A stretch of 64,000 bases of DNA from NCBI GenBank assembly GCA_024235595.1, contig JACKMC010000011.1, positions 1 to 64,000 of the forward strand, read 5' to 3'. Within the stretch, counting starts at the first letter, position 1; each line of letters starts with the position of its first letter. Shown one piece after another: positions 16,488 to 24,527 of this stretch. This DNA is from Zoogloeaceae bacterium. GTDB lineage: Bacteria > Pseudomonadota > Gammaproteobacteria > Burkholderiales > Rhodocyclaceae. The notes below the pieces were generated by a model, which saw only the letters and a program-made list of their open reading frames with translations, made no database searches and had not been told where the DNA came from. A program made the position numbers and the translations under genes.

Positions 16488-17675
16488 ATGGCTTCGAACA
16501 GGAACGCATTCAATTGGGCCGATCCGCTGCTGCTGGATACCCAGCTCAGCGACGAAGAGCGGATGATCCGCGACAGCGCCCGGGCCTACGCCCAGGAGCG
16601 CCTGATGCCGCGCGTGCAGGATGCCTTCCGCAACGAGCGGACCGATCGTTCGATCTTCAACGAGATGGGCGAACTTGGCCTGCTTGGCCCGACCATTCCC
16701 GAACAGTACGGCGGCGCCGCTCTCAACTACGTGGCCTATGGACTCATCGCCCGCGAGGTCGAGCGCGTCGATTCCGGCTACCGCTCGATGATGAGCGTGC
16801 AGTCATCGCTGGTGATGGTGCCGATCAACGAATTCGGTACCGAGGCACAGAAGCAGAAATACCTGCCCAGGCTGGCGTCCGGCGAATGGGTCGGCTGCTT
16901 TGGCCTGACCGAACCCAACCACGGCTCGGACCCGGGCAGCATGGTGACCCGCGCCAAGAGCGTGCCCGGTGGCTACAGCCTGTCGGGCAGCAAGATGTGG
17001 ATCACCAACAGCCCGATCGCCGATGTGTTCGTGGTGTGGGCCAAGACCGACGACGGCAGGATCCGCGGCTTCGTGCTCGAGAAGGGTTGGAAAGGTCTCT
17101 CGGCGCCCGCCATCCACGGCAAGGTCGGGCTGCGTACCTCGATCACCGGCGAGATCGTGATGGATGAAGTGTTCGTGCCCGAAGAGAACATGTTTCCCGA
17201 GGTGAGCGGCCTCAAGGGCCCGTTTACCTGCCTCGATTCCGCCCGTTTCGGTATCGCCTGGGGTGCGCTCGGTGCTGCGGAATTCTGCTATGAGGCCGCC
17301 CGCCAGTATGTCCTCGATCGCAAGCAGTTCGGCCGCCCGCTGGCCGCCAACCAGCTCATCCAGAAGAAGCTCGCCGACATGCTCACCGAGATCACGCTCG
17401 GCCTGCAGGGCTGCCTGCGGCTGGGTCGCATGAAGGAGGAGGGCATCGCGGCGGTGGAAATCACCTCGATCATGAAGCGCAACTCCTGCGGCAAGTCGCT
17501 CGACATCGCCCGGGTAGCGCGCGACATGCTCGGCGGCAACGGCATCTCCGACGAGTTCGGGGTGATCCGTCACGTGGTGAACCTCGAGGTGGTCAACACC
17601 TACGAGGGCACGCATGACGTCCATGCGCTGATCCTCGGCCGGGCGATTACCGACATCGCGGCCTTTGCCAACTGA
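16488..17675 (+). CDS. gcdH: glutaryl-CoA dehydrogenase
   Basis: Flavoprotein acyl-CoA dehydrogenase that oxidises and decarboxylates glutaryl-CoA to crotonyl-CoA, in lysine, tryptophan and aromatic catabolism. The 395-aa length is right. GGNGISDEFGVIRHVVNLEVVNTYEGTHD contains the catalytic glutamate in TYEGT; GCFGLTEPNHGSDPG is the FAD/substrate signature. The start ATG at 16488 has GGGGGAG upstream; a fused frame reaching back to 16089 is not expected. The CoA-transferase gene follows after 100 bases and can supply glutaryl-CoA. Electrons pass to ETF. The decarboxylating type is inferred from family resemblance and context. Confidence 0.93.
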   Translation: MASNRNAFNWADPLLLDTQLSDEERMIRDSARAYAQERLMPRVQDAFRNERTDRSIFNEMGELGLLGPTIPEQYGGAALNYVAYGLIAREVERVDSGYRSMMSVQSSLVMVPINEFGTEAQKQKYLPRLASGEWVGCFGLTEPNHGSDPGSMVTRAKSVPGGYSLSGSKMWITNSPIADVFVVWAKTDDGRIRGFVLEKGWKGLSAPAIHGKVGLRTSITGEIVMDEVFVPEENMFPEVSGLKGPFTCLDSARFGIAWGALGAAEFCYEAARQYVLDRKQFGRPLAANQLIQKKLADMLTEITLGLQGCLRLGRMKEEGIAAVEITSIMKRNSCGKSLDIARVARDMLGGNGISDEFGVIRHVVNLEVVNTYEGTHDVHALILGRAITDIAAFAN

Positions 17676-17775
17676 TCTGCGTTGCCGTGCATGCCGGCGG
17701 GCGCGGGCCCGCGCTGCGTGACGGCGACCCCGGCGCCGGTACCCCGCCGGTACGCCTTTGCCACTGGAGAAGAGT

Positions 17776-18999
17776 ATGTCCGGCGCCCTCTCACATATCC
17801 GCGTGCTCGATCTCTCGCGCATCCTGGCGGGACCCTGGGCGAGCCAGATTCTCGCCGACCTGGGGGCCGACGTGATCAAGGTCGAGCGTCCCGGGGTCGG
17901 CGACGACACCCGCAGTTGGGGGCCGCCCTTCCTCAAGGACGAGGCGGGCAACGACACGGCGATGGCTTCCTACTTCCTCTGCGCCAATCGCAACAAGCGT
18001 TCGGTGACGGTCGATATCACCTCGCAGGAAGGGCAGGACATCGTCCGTCGGCTGGCTGCCGAATCCGATGTGCTGCTCGAAAACTACAAACTCGGCGGCC
18101 TGGCCAAGTACGGGCTCGACTATGTGACGCTGTCCGGCCTCAATCCGCGACTCGTGTATTGCTCGATCACCGGATTCGGTCATCACGGGCCTTACGCCGC
18201 GCGCGCCGGCTACGACTTCCTGATCCAGGGCATGGGCGGGCTCATGAGCATCACCGGCCGGCCCGACGACGAGGAGGGCGGCGGGCCGCTCAAGGTGGGC
18301 GTGGCGCTGACCGACATCCTCACCGGCCTGTACGCGGCCAACGCGGTGCAGGCAGCGCTTGCCTGGCGCGAACGCAGCGGCCTGGGACAGCATATCGACA
18401 TGGCGCTGCTCGACGTGCAGGTGGCCGCGCTGGCCAACCAGGCCATGAACTACCTGACCACCGGGCAATCGCCCACGCGGCTTGGCAATGCGCATCCGAA
18501 CATCGTGCCCTACCAGGATTTCCCGACGGAGGATGGCTACATGATCCTCGCCATCGGCAACGACGGCCAGTTCCGGCGTTTCTGCGAGATCGCCGGAGAG
18601 CCTGCCCTGGCGGCGGATCCGCGTTATGCCAGCAACAAGGCGCGGGTGGCGAATCGGGCCAGCCTGATTCCCGCGCTGCGGCGCCTCACCGCCCGGCGGA
18701 CCACCGGCGAGTGGGTGTCGGCCCTGGAGGCGGTGGGGGTGCCGTGTGGCCCGATCAATACCCTGGAGGATGTCTTCGCCGATCCGCAGGTCGAAGCTCG
18801 CGGTCTGCGGGTCCAGATGCAGCATGCCGGAATCGGCCCGGTGCCGCAGGTCGCCTGCCCGATGCGGTTGTCGGCGACGCCGGTCGAATACCGCAGGGCG
18901 CCGCCGACGACGGGCGAAGATACCGATTCAGTGCTGTCCGGCCTGCTCGGTCTGGATGCCGCGACGATCGCAGATCTCAGAAACCGGAAGGTGATCTGA
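17776..18999 (+). CDS. CaiB/BaiF class III CoA-transferase, probable succinyl-CoA:glutarate CoA-transferase
   Basis: Class III CoA-transferase of 407 aa that would activate glutarate using succinyl-CoA. N-terminal VLDLSRILAGPWASQILADLGADVIKVE and the catalytic aspartate Asp147 in ARAGYDFLIQGMGG are diagnostic. The ATG at 17776 has GGAG eight bases upstream; TTG at 17758 is less likely. The family has many substrates, so the assignment rests on the adjacent gcdH, a pairing known for glutarate CoA-transferases (human SUGCT group). The gap from gcdH is 100 bases with no terminator seen. Confidence 0.85.
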   Translation: MSGALSHIRVLDLSRILAGPWASQILADLGADVIKVERPGVGDDTRSWGPPFLKDEAGNDTAMASYFLCANRNKRSVTVDITSQEGQDIVRRLAAESDVLLENYKLGGLAKYGLDYVTLSGLNPRLVYCSITGFGHHGPYAARAGYDFLIQGMGGLMSITGRPDDEEGGGPLKVGVALTDILTGLYAANAVQAALAWRERSGLGQHIDMALLDVQVAALANQAMNYLTTGQSPTRLGNAHPNIVPYQDFPTEDGYMILAIGNDGQFRRFCEIAGEPALAADPRYASNKARVANRASLIPALRRLTARRTTGEWVSALEAVGVPCGPINTLEDVFADPQVEARGLRVQMQHAGIGPVPQVACPMRLSATPVEYRRAPPTTGEDTDSVLSGLLGLDAATIADLRNRKVI

Positions 19000-19036
19000 G
19001 TCCGGCCGGTTCGACGCGCCAGCTGCGCACTGCAGC

Positions 19037-19510
19037 TCACTCGCTGGCGACTGGGGGCTTGGGCGCCTTGTTGGCGGGCTTGCGGCGCTTGCTGCGGTTT
19101 GCGCCGGCGGGCCGGCCTTCGCCCTGCGGTGCCGCATTGCCACCGCCTTGCGGTTGCGTGGCGGGAACGCCCTGGTTCGGGCTGCTGTTACCGCCACCGC
19201 CAGCCGGGCCGCGAGGCCGATTCTGACGACCACCGGAACGACCCTGGCGGCTACCGCCGCCCCCGCCGCTCATGTTCTTGCCTTGCGGACGCATCGGGTT
19301 GGAGCCGTCGATGCGGTTGCCGGGGGCGAGCTGGATCTCGAGTTCGATGATCTCGTCCCATTGCTCGTCGCTGCGGTCCCGTTCCGGAACGGAAAGAAGT
19401 TCCCGGAGCCGGCGCTGAAGTTCTCGGTCCTGTTCGTTCAAGACGATTTCACTTAGGTTTGTTGAGTTGGGTCGGGCAAGGCATCTGCATGCGTGCCCGT
19501 ATGTAGTCAC
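19037..19510 (-). CDS. hypothetical protein with Gly/Pro/Arg-rich disordered tail
   Basis: 157 aa if read from the GTG at 19510. Residues about 25-65 (LNEQDRELQRRLRELLSVPERDRSDEQWDEIIELE) look like charged helices; residues 78-157 are low complexity, rich in Gly, Ser, Gln, Asn, Pro and Arg/Lys, with short basic clusters (SKRRKPANK). No signal peptide or membrane helix. The start is uncertain because no clear ribosome site precedes 19510; a TTG at the leucine of LNEQDRE is an alternative. It lies convergent with the CoA-transferase and about 180 bases downstream of fliE. I do not recognise it; a nucleic-acid-binding or scaffolding role is only a guess from the basic tail. Confidence 0.55.
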   Translation of the reverse strand: MTTYGHACRCLARPNSTNLSEIVLNEQDRELQRRLRELLSVPERDRSDEQWDEIIELEIQLAPGNRIDGSNPMRPQGKNMSGGGGGSRQGRSGGRQNRPRGPAGGGGNSSPNQGVPATQPQGGGNAAPQGEGRPAGANRSKRRKPANKAPKPPVASE

Positions 19511-19643
19511 GACATCTTAGCGACCAATGAAATCCGTGCCAAATGCGGGCCATCGGCCCGACGGAGTTCGCTTCACCAGCCGATTGTAGTCCATGCGGGC
19601 GCAAGCTTGCCGTGCATCTCGTTACGCATGCGCGATGCGGGCG

Positions 19644-19670
19644 AAAAAAAGCCCCGCGAAGTTGCGGGGC
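19644..19670 (-). terminator. intrinsic terminator after fliE
   Basis: GCCCCGC (19651-19657) pairs with GCGGGGC (19664-19670) around a six-base loop. On the minus strand the stem is followed by seven T (19650-19644), 22 bases after the fliE stop. Confidence 0.92.
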
Positions 19671-19691
19671 GCGGGCGTTGAAGAGGCCGCC

Positions 19692-20012
19692 TTACACCGG
19701 CATGTTCATGATGTCCTGGTAGGCGGTAACCAGCTTGTTGCGGACCTGCACCATCTGCTGGAAGGAGAGGTTCGCCTTCTGCAGGTTGACCATGACGTCC
19801 TGGAGATTGACGTTCGGGTCGCCGGCGGAAAAATCCTTGGCCATGCCCTGTGCTTCCTTCTGCGCAGCGCTGACCTGTTCGAGCGCGGTTTGCAGCACTT
19901 CGCCGAACGCAACGCCGTCGCTTGCCTGGGTTTCCTGCGTGGTCTTGCCGGCCGCAACCTGCGAGCTTGCGCGAAGCTCGCCGAGCATCTGATCGATTCC
20001 GCGGGTATCCAT
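19692..20012 (-). CDS. fliE: flagellar hook-basal body protein FliE
   Basis: FliE is the adaptor between the MS ring and the proximal rod and one of the first export substrates. The 106-aa length is normal. The C-terminal half (DVMVNLQKANLSFQQMVQVRNKLVTAYQDIMNMPV) is the conserved FliE signature. The ATG at 20012 gives MDTRGIDQML; GGAG lies upstream. It is monocistronic: its own sigma-54 promoter at 20056-20070 and an intrinsic terminator at 19644-19670 enclose it. In most bacteria fliE precedes fliF on the same strand; here flrC-flrB lie between and fliE points the other way. Confidence 0.95.
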   Translation of the reverse strand: MDTRGIDQMLGELRASSQVAAGKTTQETQASDGVAFGEVLQTALEQVSAAQKEAQGMAKDFSAGDPNVNLQDVMVNLQKANLSFQQMVQVRNKLVTAYQDIMNMPV

Positions 20013-20055
20013 CGTATTCTTCTCCGGCCCTAGAGGCTGTTTCGCGTAACACAAA

Positions 20056-20070
20056 GCAACGCCTGTGCCA
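20056..20070 (-). promoter_or_regulatory. sigma-54 promoter of fliE
   Basis: On the minus strand TGGCAC (20070-20065), five bases, then TTGC (20059-20056): a full match to the TGGCAC-N5-TTGC consensus. Transcription would begin near 20044, about 32 bases before the fliE ATG. Confidence 0.9.
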
Positions 20071-20078
20071 TGCAAGCG

Positions 20079-20107
20079 AAAAGACCCCCTCGCGAGCCGC
20101 CGGGGGT
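20079..20107 (-). terminator. intrinsic terminator after flrC
   Basis: ACCCCC (20084-20089) pairs with GGGGGT (20102-20107); on the minus strand the stem is followed by CTTTT. It lies 35 bases after the flrC stop and just ahead of the fliE promoter, insulating the two units. Confidence 0.75.
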
Positions 20108-20141
20108 GCGTCGGGCGGCACTGGCGGGCGCGCCTCGCTGA

Positions 20142-21527
20142 TTAGTCGATGGGATGTCCTTCTTCCCGGTATTGCTGGAGTTTGTAGCGCAGCGTGCGCT
20201 CCGAGATGCCCAGCTTCTCGACCGCCTTCTTGCGTGAGCCGCCGACGGCGCGAAGGGTGCCGAGGATGTGCTCGCGTTCCAGATCCTTCATGTTCGCTGG
20301 CGCCATACCGGCAGGATTTGCCGGTATGGCGGAAAACATTGCCGCTTGTTGCGCGCCGCTTGCCGGTGAGGCGATGCCTGGCGCGGGGCCCGCGCCGTTC
20401 CACTGCGGCAGGCACAGGCCTACGGTGTCCGCGCCGATGAATTCACCGCTGGCGAGGATCTGCGCGCGTTGCATGGTGTTTTCAAGCTCGCGGATGTTGC
20501 CCGGCCAGTGATAGCGGCCGAGCAGCAACTCGGCGTCGGGCGAGAGCCTCGCGTTGCGCTTCAGGCGTGCCGCGTGAAGGGTCGCGAAATGGCGTGCCAG
20601 GGGCAGGATGTCGCCCGGGCGCTCGCGCAGCGCCGGGATGTTGAGCGGAAACACGTTGAGCCGGTAGTAGAGGTCTTCGCGGAAGCGCCCCGCGGCAACC
20701 TCGGCGGCCATGTCGCGGTTGCTGGTGGCGAGCACCCGGATGTCCAGCGCGATGGGCTTCTTTGCGCCTACGCGTTCGACTTCCCGCTCCTGCAGCACCC
20801 GCAGCAACTTGGCCTGCAGCCCCAGCGGCATTTCGGAGATCTCGTCGAGAAGGATGGTGCCGCCATCGGCCTGCTCGAATTTGCCGGGCTGAGCGTTTGC
20901 GGCGCCGGTGAACGCGCCTTTCTCATGGCCGAAGAGCGTTGCCTCGAGCAGGTTCTCGGGTATCGCGGCACAGTTGATGGCGACGAAAGGCTGGCGCGCG
21001 CGCGGCGAGTGCGCATGGATGTAGCGCGCGAACACTTCCTTTCCGGTGCCGGATTCTCCGCACAGCATCACCGTCGCATCGGTTTCGGCAACCCGTGCGG
21101 CCAGCGCCAGCAGGTTGCGGGTCACCGGATCTTCGGCGATGGTATCGTCGCCCTCCACGGCGCTCACGGCGTAGCGCTTGATGTGCTCCAGCAGGGCCTG
21201 GGGCTCGAAGGGTTTCATGAGGAAGTCGCAGGCGCCCCCGCGCATCGCGGCCACCGCCTTGTCGACGTCGCCGTAGGCGGTCATGAGCAGCACCGGCAGT
21301 TGCGGCAGGCGATTGCGGATCGCGCCCAGCAACTCCAGCCCGTCCATGGGTTGCATGCGCAGGTCGCTGAGCACCAGGTTGAAGGCATGCGTTTCGAGTG
21401 TTTGCAGCGCCGCCGGTCCGCCGTCCACCCCGAGTGCTCGATGACCCGCGAGTTCGAGCGTAAGGCACACCGCATCGCGCAGCGCGGCATCGTCTTCGAC
21501 GACGAGGATGTCGAGTTTTTCGCTCAT
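20142..21527 (-). CDS. flrC: sigma-54-dependent flagellar response regulator FlrC
   Basis: NtrC-type activator of 461 aa: receiver domain (1-120) with phospho-acceptor Asp55 in LVLSDLRM; AAA+ domain with Walker A GESGTGKE (157-164), the sigma-54 contact loop GAFTGA (204-209) and DEIS; Fis-type HTH at about 425-455. Its start overlaps the flrB stop by three bases, so the pair is coupled. Context in the middle of the fli genes identifies it as FlrC/FleR, activating fliE, fliK and probably fliF and fliO, all of which have sigma-54-like promoters here. Confidence 0.93.
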   Translation of the reverse strand: MSEKLDILVVEDDAALRDAVCLTLELAGHRALGVDGGPAALQTLETHAFNLVLSDLRMQPMDGLELLGAIRNRLPQLPVLLMTAYGDVDKAVAAMRGGACDFLMKPFEPQALLEHIKRYAVSAVEGDDTIAEDPVTRNLLALAARVAETDATVMLCGESGTGKEVFARYIHAHSPRARQPFVAINCAAIPENLLEATLFGHEKGAFTGAANAQPGKFEQADGGTILLDEISEMPLGLQAKLLRVLQEREVERVGAKKPIALDIRVLATSNRDMAAEVAAGRFREDLYYRLNVFPLNIPALRERPGDILPLARHFATLHAARLKRNARLSPDAELLLGRYHWPGNIRELENTMQRAQILASGEFIGADTVGLCLPQWNGAGPAPGIASPASGAQQAAMFSAIPANPAGMAPANMKDLEREHILGTLRAVGGSRKKAVEKLGISERTLRYKLQQYREEGHPID

Positions 21528-22693
21528 GTCTGCTGTTCCATCTGGTCCGCGATCTCGGCCGCGAGCGGCAGCCTCAGGGTGAAGGTGGTGCCTCGGCCCG
21601 GTGTCGAGACGATGGCGATGTCGCCGCCGTGGCCGCGCGCCACGCCACGCGCGATGGCGAGGCCGAGGCCGGTCCCCTCTGCGCGGGTGGTGAAGAAAGG
21701 CTGGAAAATGCGTTCCTGCAGGGCTGCATCCATGCCGCAGCCGGTGTCGCTGACCCGAAAGCTGACCTCCGCACCTTCGAGCGCCGCACCGAGCGACACC
21801 GAGCCGCCGGTCGGGGTGGCCTGCACGGCGTTCTCCAGCAGATTGGTGAGGGCGCCGGCCAGCGCCTTGCGGTCGCCGAACAGGGTCGCATCGTCACATT
21901 CGCAATCCTCGGTGAAACGCACCTGCCGGGCCCGCGCGACCGGTTCGAGCACGTGTGCGAGCTCGGCGGTGAGTTCGCACACCTTGAAGTGCTGGCGCCC
22001 GAGGCTGTCTCCGCGGGCAAACAGCAGCATGTCGCGGATCAGCCGCTCGAGGTGGCGGAGGCGTTCCATGCTGCGTTCGGCGACACGGGTGCGCTCCGCG
22101 GGACCGAGTTCCATGCTGCCGAGATTGGCGACATAGAGCAGCGCCGCGGACAGGGGGGTGCGCAGCTGGTGGGCCAGGCCCGCGACCATCTCGCCCATCG
22201 CGGCGAGGCGCTCGTTGCGCTCGGTGGCGAGGCGCATGCGATGCGTGTCGGTGATGTCGTGCAGCAACACGATGTGGCCGTCGCCGGAATCCAGGGCGGT
22301 ACGGTTTACCGCGATTCGGCGTGCCAGTCCGGCCGCCTCGAGCTGCCATTCGCCGGGTGTCTCGGTGGCGGCGAGGCGGCCTTCGAGCGCGCCCCAGGAT
22401 GTGCCGCCGAGCCCTTCGCCGAAGAGCTGCGCCGCAGCGCGATTGGCCTCGAGAATGCGGTTGTCGCGGTCGAGCACGAGTACCCCTGCGGGCAGCGCGC
22501 CCATGAGCACCGACAGCCTTTCGGTGAGCAGGCTCACCTGGCCCTGCAGCGCGTTGTAGGCGGACGAGAGCTCGTCGGAGGCGCGACTGAAGGCGGCAAA
22601 AGCCTGGGTCAGCTCGGCCGCACTCATCGCCGGCATGCCGGCGGGGTTCTCGCTCGCGATCGGGTCGTCAGGGGCCATGGCGCAGTTTTCCAT
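21524..22693 (-). CDS. flrB: flagellar sensor histidine kinase FlrB
   Basis: Soluble histidine kinase of 389 aa without membrane segments, the partner of FlrC. A coiled segment and PAS domain (about 60-155) precede the dimerisation domain with the phosphorylated His175 in AGLAHQLRTPLSA; the ATP-binding domain has NLLENAVQ (N box), DTGCGMD (G1) and GTGLGLAIARG (G2). The start is uncertain: ATG at 22693 is used, ATG at 22678 is possible, and neither has a strong ribosome site. FlrB kinases respond to flagellar assembly stage, perhaps to MS-ring/rotor completion, rather than to an external ligand. Confidence 0.9.
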   Translation of the reverse strand: MENCAMAPDDPIASENPAGMPAMSAAELTQAFAAFSRASDELSSAYNALQGQVSLLTERLSVLMGALPAGVLVLDRDNRILEANRAAAQLFGEGLGGTSWGALEGRLAATETPGEWQLEAAGLARRIAVNRTALDSGDGHIVLLHDITDTHRMRLATERNERLAAMGEMVAGLAHQLRTPLSAALLYVANLGSMELGPAERTRVAERSMERLRHLERLIRDMLLFARGDSLGRQHFKVCELTAELAHVLEPVARARQVRFTEDCECDDATLFGDRKALAGALTNLLENAVQATPTGGSVSLGAALEGAEVSFRVSDTGCGMDAALQERIFQPFFTTRAEGTGLGLAIARGVARGHGGDIAIVSTPGRGTTFTLRLPLAAEIADQMEQQT

Positions 22694-22698
22694 TGCAG

Positions 22699-22713
22699 TG
22701 GCGGCAGGTTAGC
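22699..22713 (+). promoter_or_regulatory. candidate sigma-54 promoter of fliF operon
   Basis: TGGCGGCAGGTTAGC keeps the essential GG and GC with the right 10-base spacing but departs from consensus at three places. Transcription would begin near 22725, putting the dyad at 22745-22761 downstream, as FlrC sites are in Vibrio. Confidence 0.5.
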
Positions 22714-22744
22714 GCGGCTGCGGCGAGGTCCGAGCGGCAAATAG

Positions 22745-22761
22745 GCGGCAAAAACTGCCGC
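22745..22761. promoter_or_regulatory. FlrC/FlbD-type enhancer dyad before fliF
   Basis: GCGGCA and TGCCGC are perfect inverted repeats around AAAAC. The core CGGCA-N5-TGCCG resembles the ftr elements bound by Caulobacter FlbD, a homologue of FlrC. A half site GCGGCAAA lies 10 bases upstream. A matching dyad occurs before fliO. Confidence 0.6.
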
Positions 22762-22838
22762 TTATTCCCCTATGGGGCTTGACCGCCGGGGATGAGAATG
22801 CCCACATCCAGAAAAGGCTTTCGAGCAAGGAACCCAAG

Positions 22839-24527
22839 ATGGCTACCGCCGACGAAGCGCTCGCAGCTCCGCCCGCCTCGCCGCTTCAGCAGATGGCGCA
22901 GAACTTCAGCAAGCTCTCGCAGCGCCAGAAACTGGCCGGCGCGGGAGCCCTGGCGTTCGCGATCGCGTTGCTGGTGGGCGTGTGGCTGTGGAGCAGCAAG
23001 CCCGACTACCAGGTGTTGTTCTCGAACCTCGAAGAGCGCGATGGCGGCGCCATCGTGACCGCGTTGCAGCAACAGAACGTGCCCTACACCTTCTCCGAGG
23101 GGGGCGGCGCGATCCTCGTGCCCGGCAACATGGTGCATGAAGTGCGGCTGCGGCTCGCCGCCGAGGGTTTGCCACGCGGCGGGCTGGTGGGCTTCGAGTT
23201 GATGGAGAACCAGAAGCTGGGGCTGTCGCAATTCAACGAACAGGTCAATTTCCAGCGCGCCCTCGAAGGCGAGCTCTCGCGCACCGTGCAGGCCATCGCC
23301 ACGGTATCGAGCGCGCGGGTTCATCTGGCGATTCCCAAGCAGACCGCCTTTCTGCGCGACGAGCAGAAGCCCACTGCCTCGGTGTTCGTGAACCTCTATC
23401 CGGGGCGGGTGCTCGAGCCGGCGCAGGTGGCGGGCGTGGTGCACCTGGTTGCCTCCAGCGTGCCGCAGCTCTCGCCGGATCTGGTCAGCATCGTTGACCA
23501 GTCGGGCAAGCTGCTGACCCAGAAGTCCGATCCGCTGCGCGCCGCAGGGCTCGACCCGACCCAGCTCAAGTATGTGGACGAACTCGAGAAGAGCTACAGC
23601 GAGCGCATCAACACGATCCTTCTGCCGCTGGTCGGGGAAGGCAATTTCCGCGCCCAGGTGACCGCGGATGTGGATTTCGACCAGACCGAGCAGACCGCCG
23701 AGACCTACAAGCCCAACCCTTCGCCCGAGCAGGCCATCCGCAGCCAGCAGACCGCCGAGACCCAGAGCCGCGATGCCGGCGCACAAGGCGTGCCGGGCGC
23801 GCTCACCAACCAGCCGCCGGTGCCCGCCACCGCGCCGATCACCAACCCTGCGGTCGCCGGTGCGGCCGGAGCCAATGGGCAGTTGCCCCTCAACAGCACC
23901 CGCAACGCCACCACCAACTACGAGCTCGACAAGACCGTGGCTCATGTGCGCCGCGCGCTTGGCCAGGTCAAGCGGCTGTCGGTCGCGGTGGTGGTGAATC
24001 ACCGCACCAGTACGCAGGCAAACGGCCGCACCGAGACCACGCCACTTACCGACCAGGAGATCGAGCGCATCACCAATCTGGTCAAGGAGGCGGTCGGCTA
24101 CAGCGAGGCCCGCGGCGACACCCTCAACGTGGCCAGCAGCCCCTTCGCCGAGGTCGTCAAGACCGACGAGCCGGCGCTGCCGCTGTGGAAGGACCCGGAG
24201 AATCTCGCGCTGGCAAAAGAAGGGATCAAATACCTGCTGCTGCTCGCGGTCGTCGCATTCGTGGCCTTCGGGGTAATCCGCCCGCTCATGAAGACGGTGA
24301 CCAAGTCGGCCGAGGAAGAGCAAGCCGAGGCGGTCGAGGGCGCCGGCGAAGAAGGTGGCGAGGAAGGCGAGGAGGGCGAAGGCGCGCAGGTCACGCTCAC
24401 CCCCGAAGCCGCTGCGGCACAGCAGTTCGAGGAAAAGCTCGCGCGCGCCCGCGAACTCGCGCGCGACGACCCCAGGGTGATCGCCAACCTGATCAAGGAA
24501 TGGATGGGAAGCAATGAGCAGCGATGA
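22839..24527 (+). CDS. fliF: flagellar MS-ring protein FliF
   Basis: 562-aa inner-membrane protein forming the MS ring and the housing of the export gate. A transmembrane helix (about 40-60), YscJ/FliF ring-building domains (QVLFSNLEERDGGAIV; GLVGFELMENQKLGLSQFNEQVNFQRALEGEL), a variable Pro/Asn-rich loop, a second helix (about 470-490) and an acidic cytoplasmic tail that binds FliG are in order. ATG at 22839 follows AAGGA; the frame is open back to 22779 but without ribosome site. The C-terminus overlaps fliG by 14 bases. Confidence 0.95.
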   Translation: MATADEALAAPPASPLQQMAQNFSKLSQRQKLAGAGALAFAIALLVGVWLWSSKPDYQVLFSNLEERDGGAIVTALQQQNVPYTFSEGGGAILVPGNMVHEVRLRLAAEGLPRGGLVGFELMENQKLGLSQFNEQVNFQRALEGELSRTVQAIATVSSARVHLAIPKQTAFLRDEQKPTASVFVNLYPGRVLEPAQVAGVVHLVASSVPQLSPDLVSIVDQSGKLLTQKSDPLRAAGLDPTQLKYVDELEKSYSERINTILLPLVGEGNFRAQVTADVDFDQTEQTAETYKPNPSPEQAIRSQQTAETQSRDAGAQGVPGALTNQPPVPATAPITNPAVAGAAGANGQLPLNSTRNATTNYELDKTVAHVRRALGQVKRLSVAVVVNHRTSTQANGRTETTPLTDQEIERITNLVKEAVGYSEARGDTLNVASSPFAEVVKTDEPALPLWKDPENLALAKEGIKYLLLLAVVAFVAFGVIRPLMKTVTKSAEEEQAEAVEGAGEEGGEEGEEGEGAQVTLTPEAAAAQQFEEKLARARELARDDPRVIANLIKEWMGSNEQR

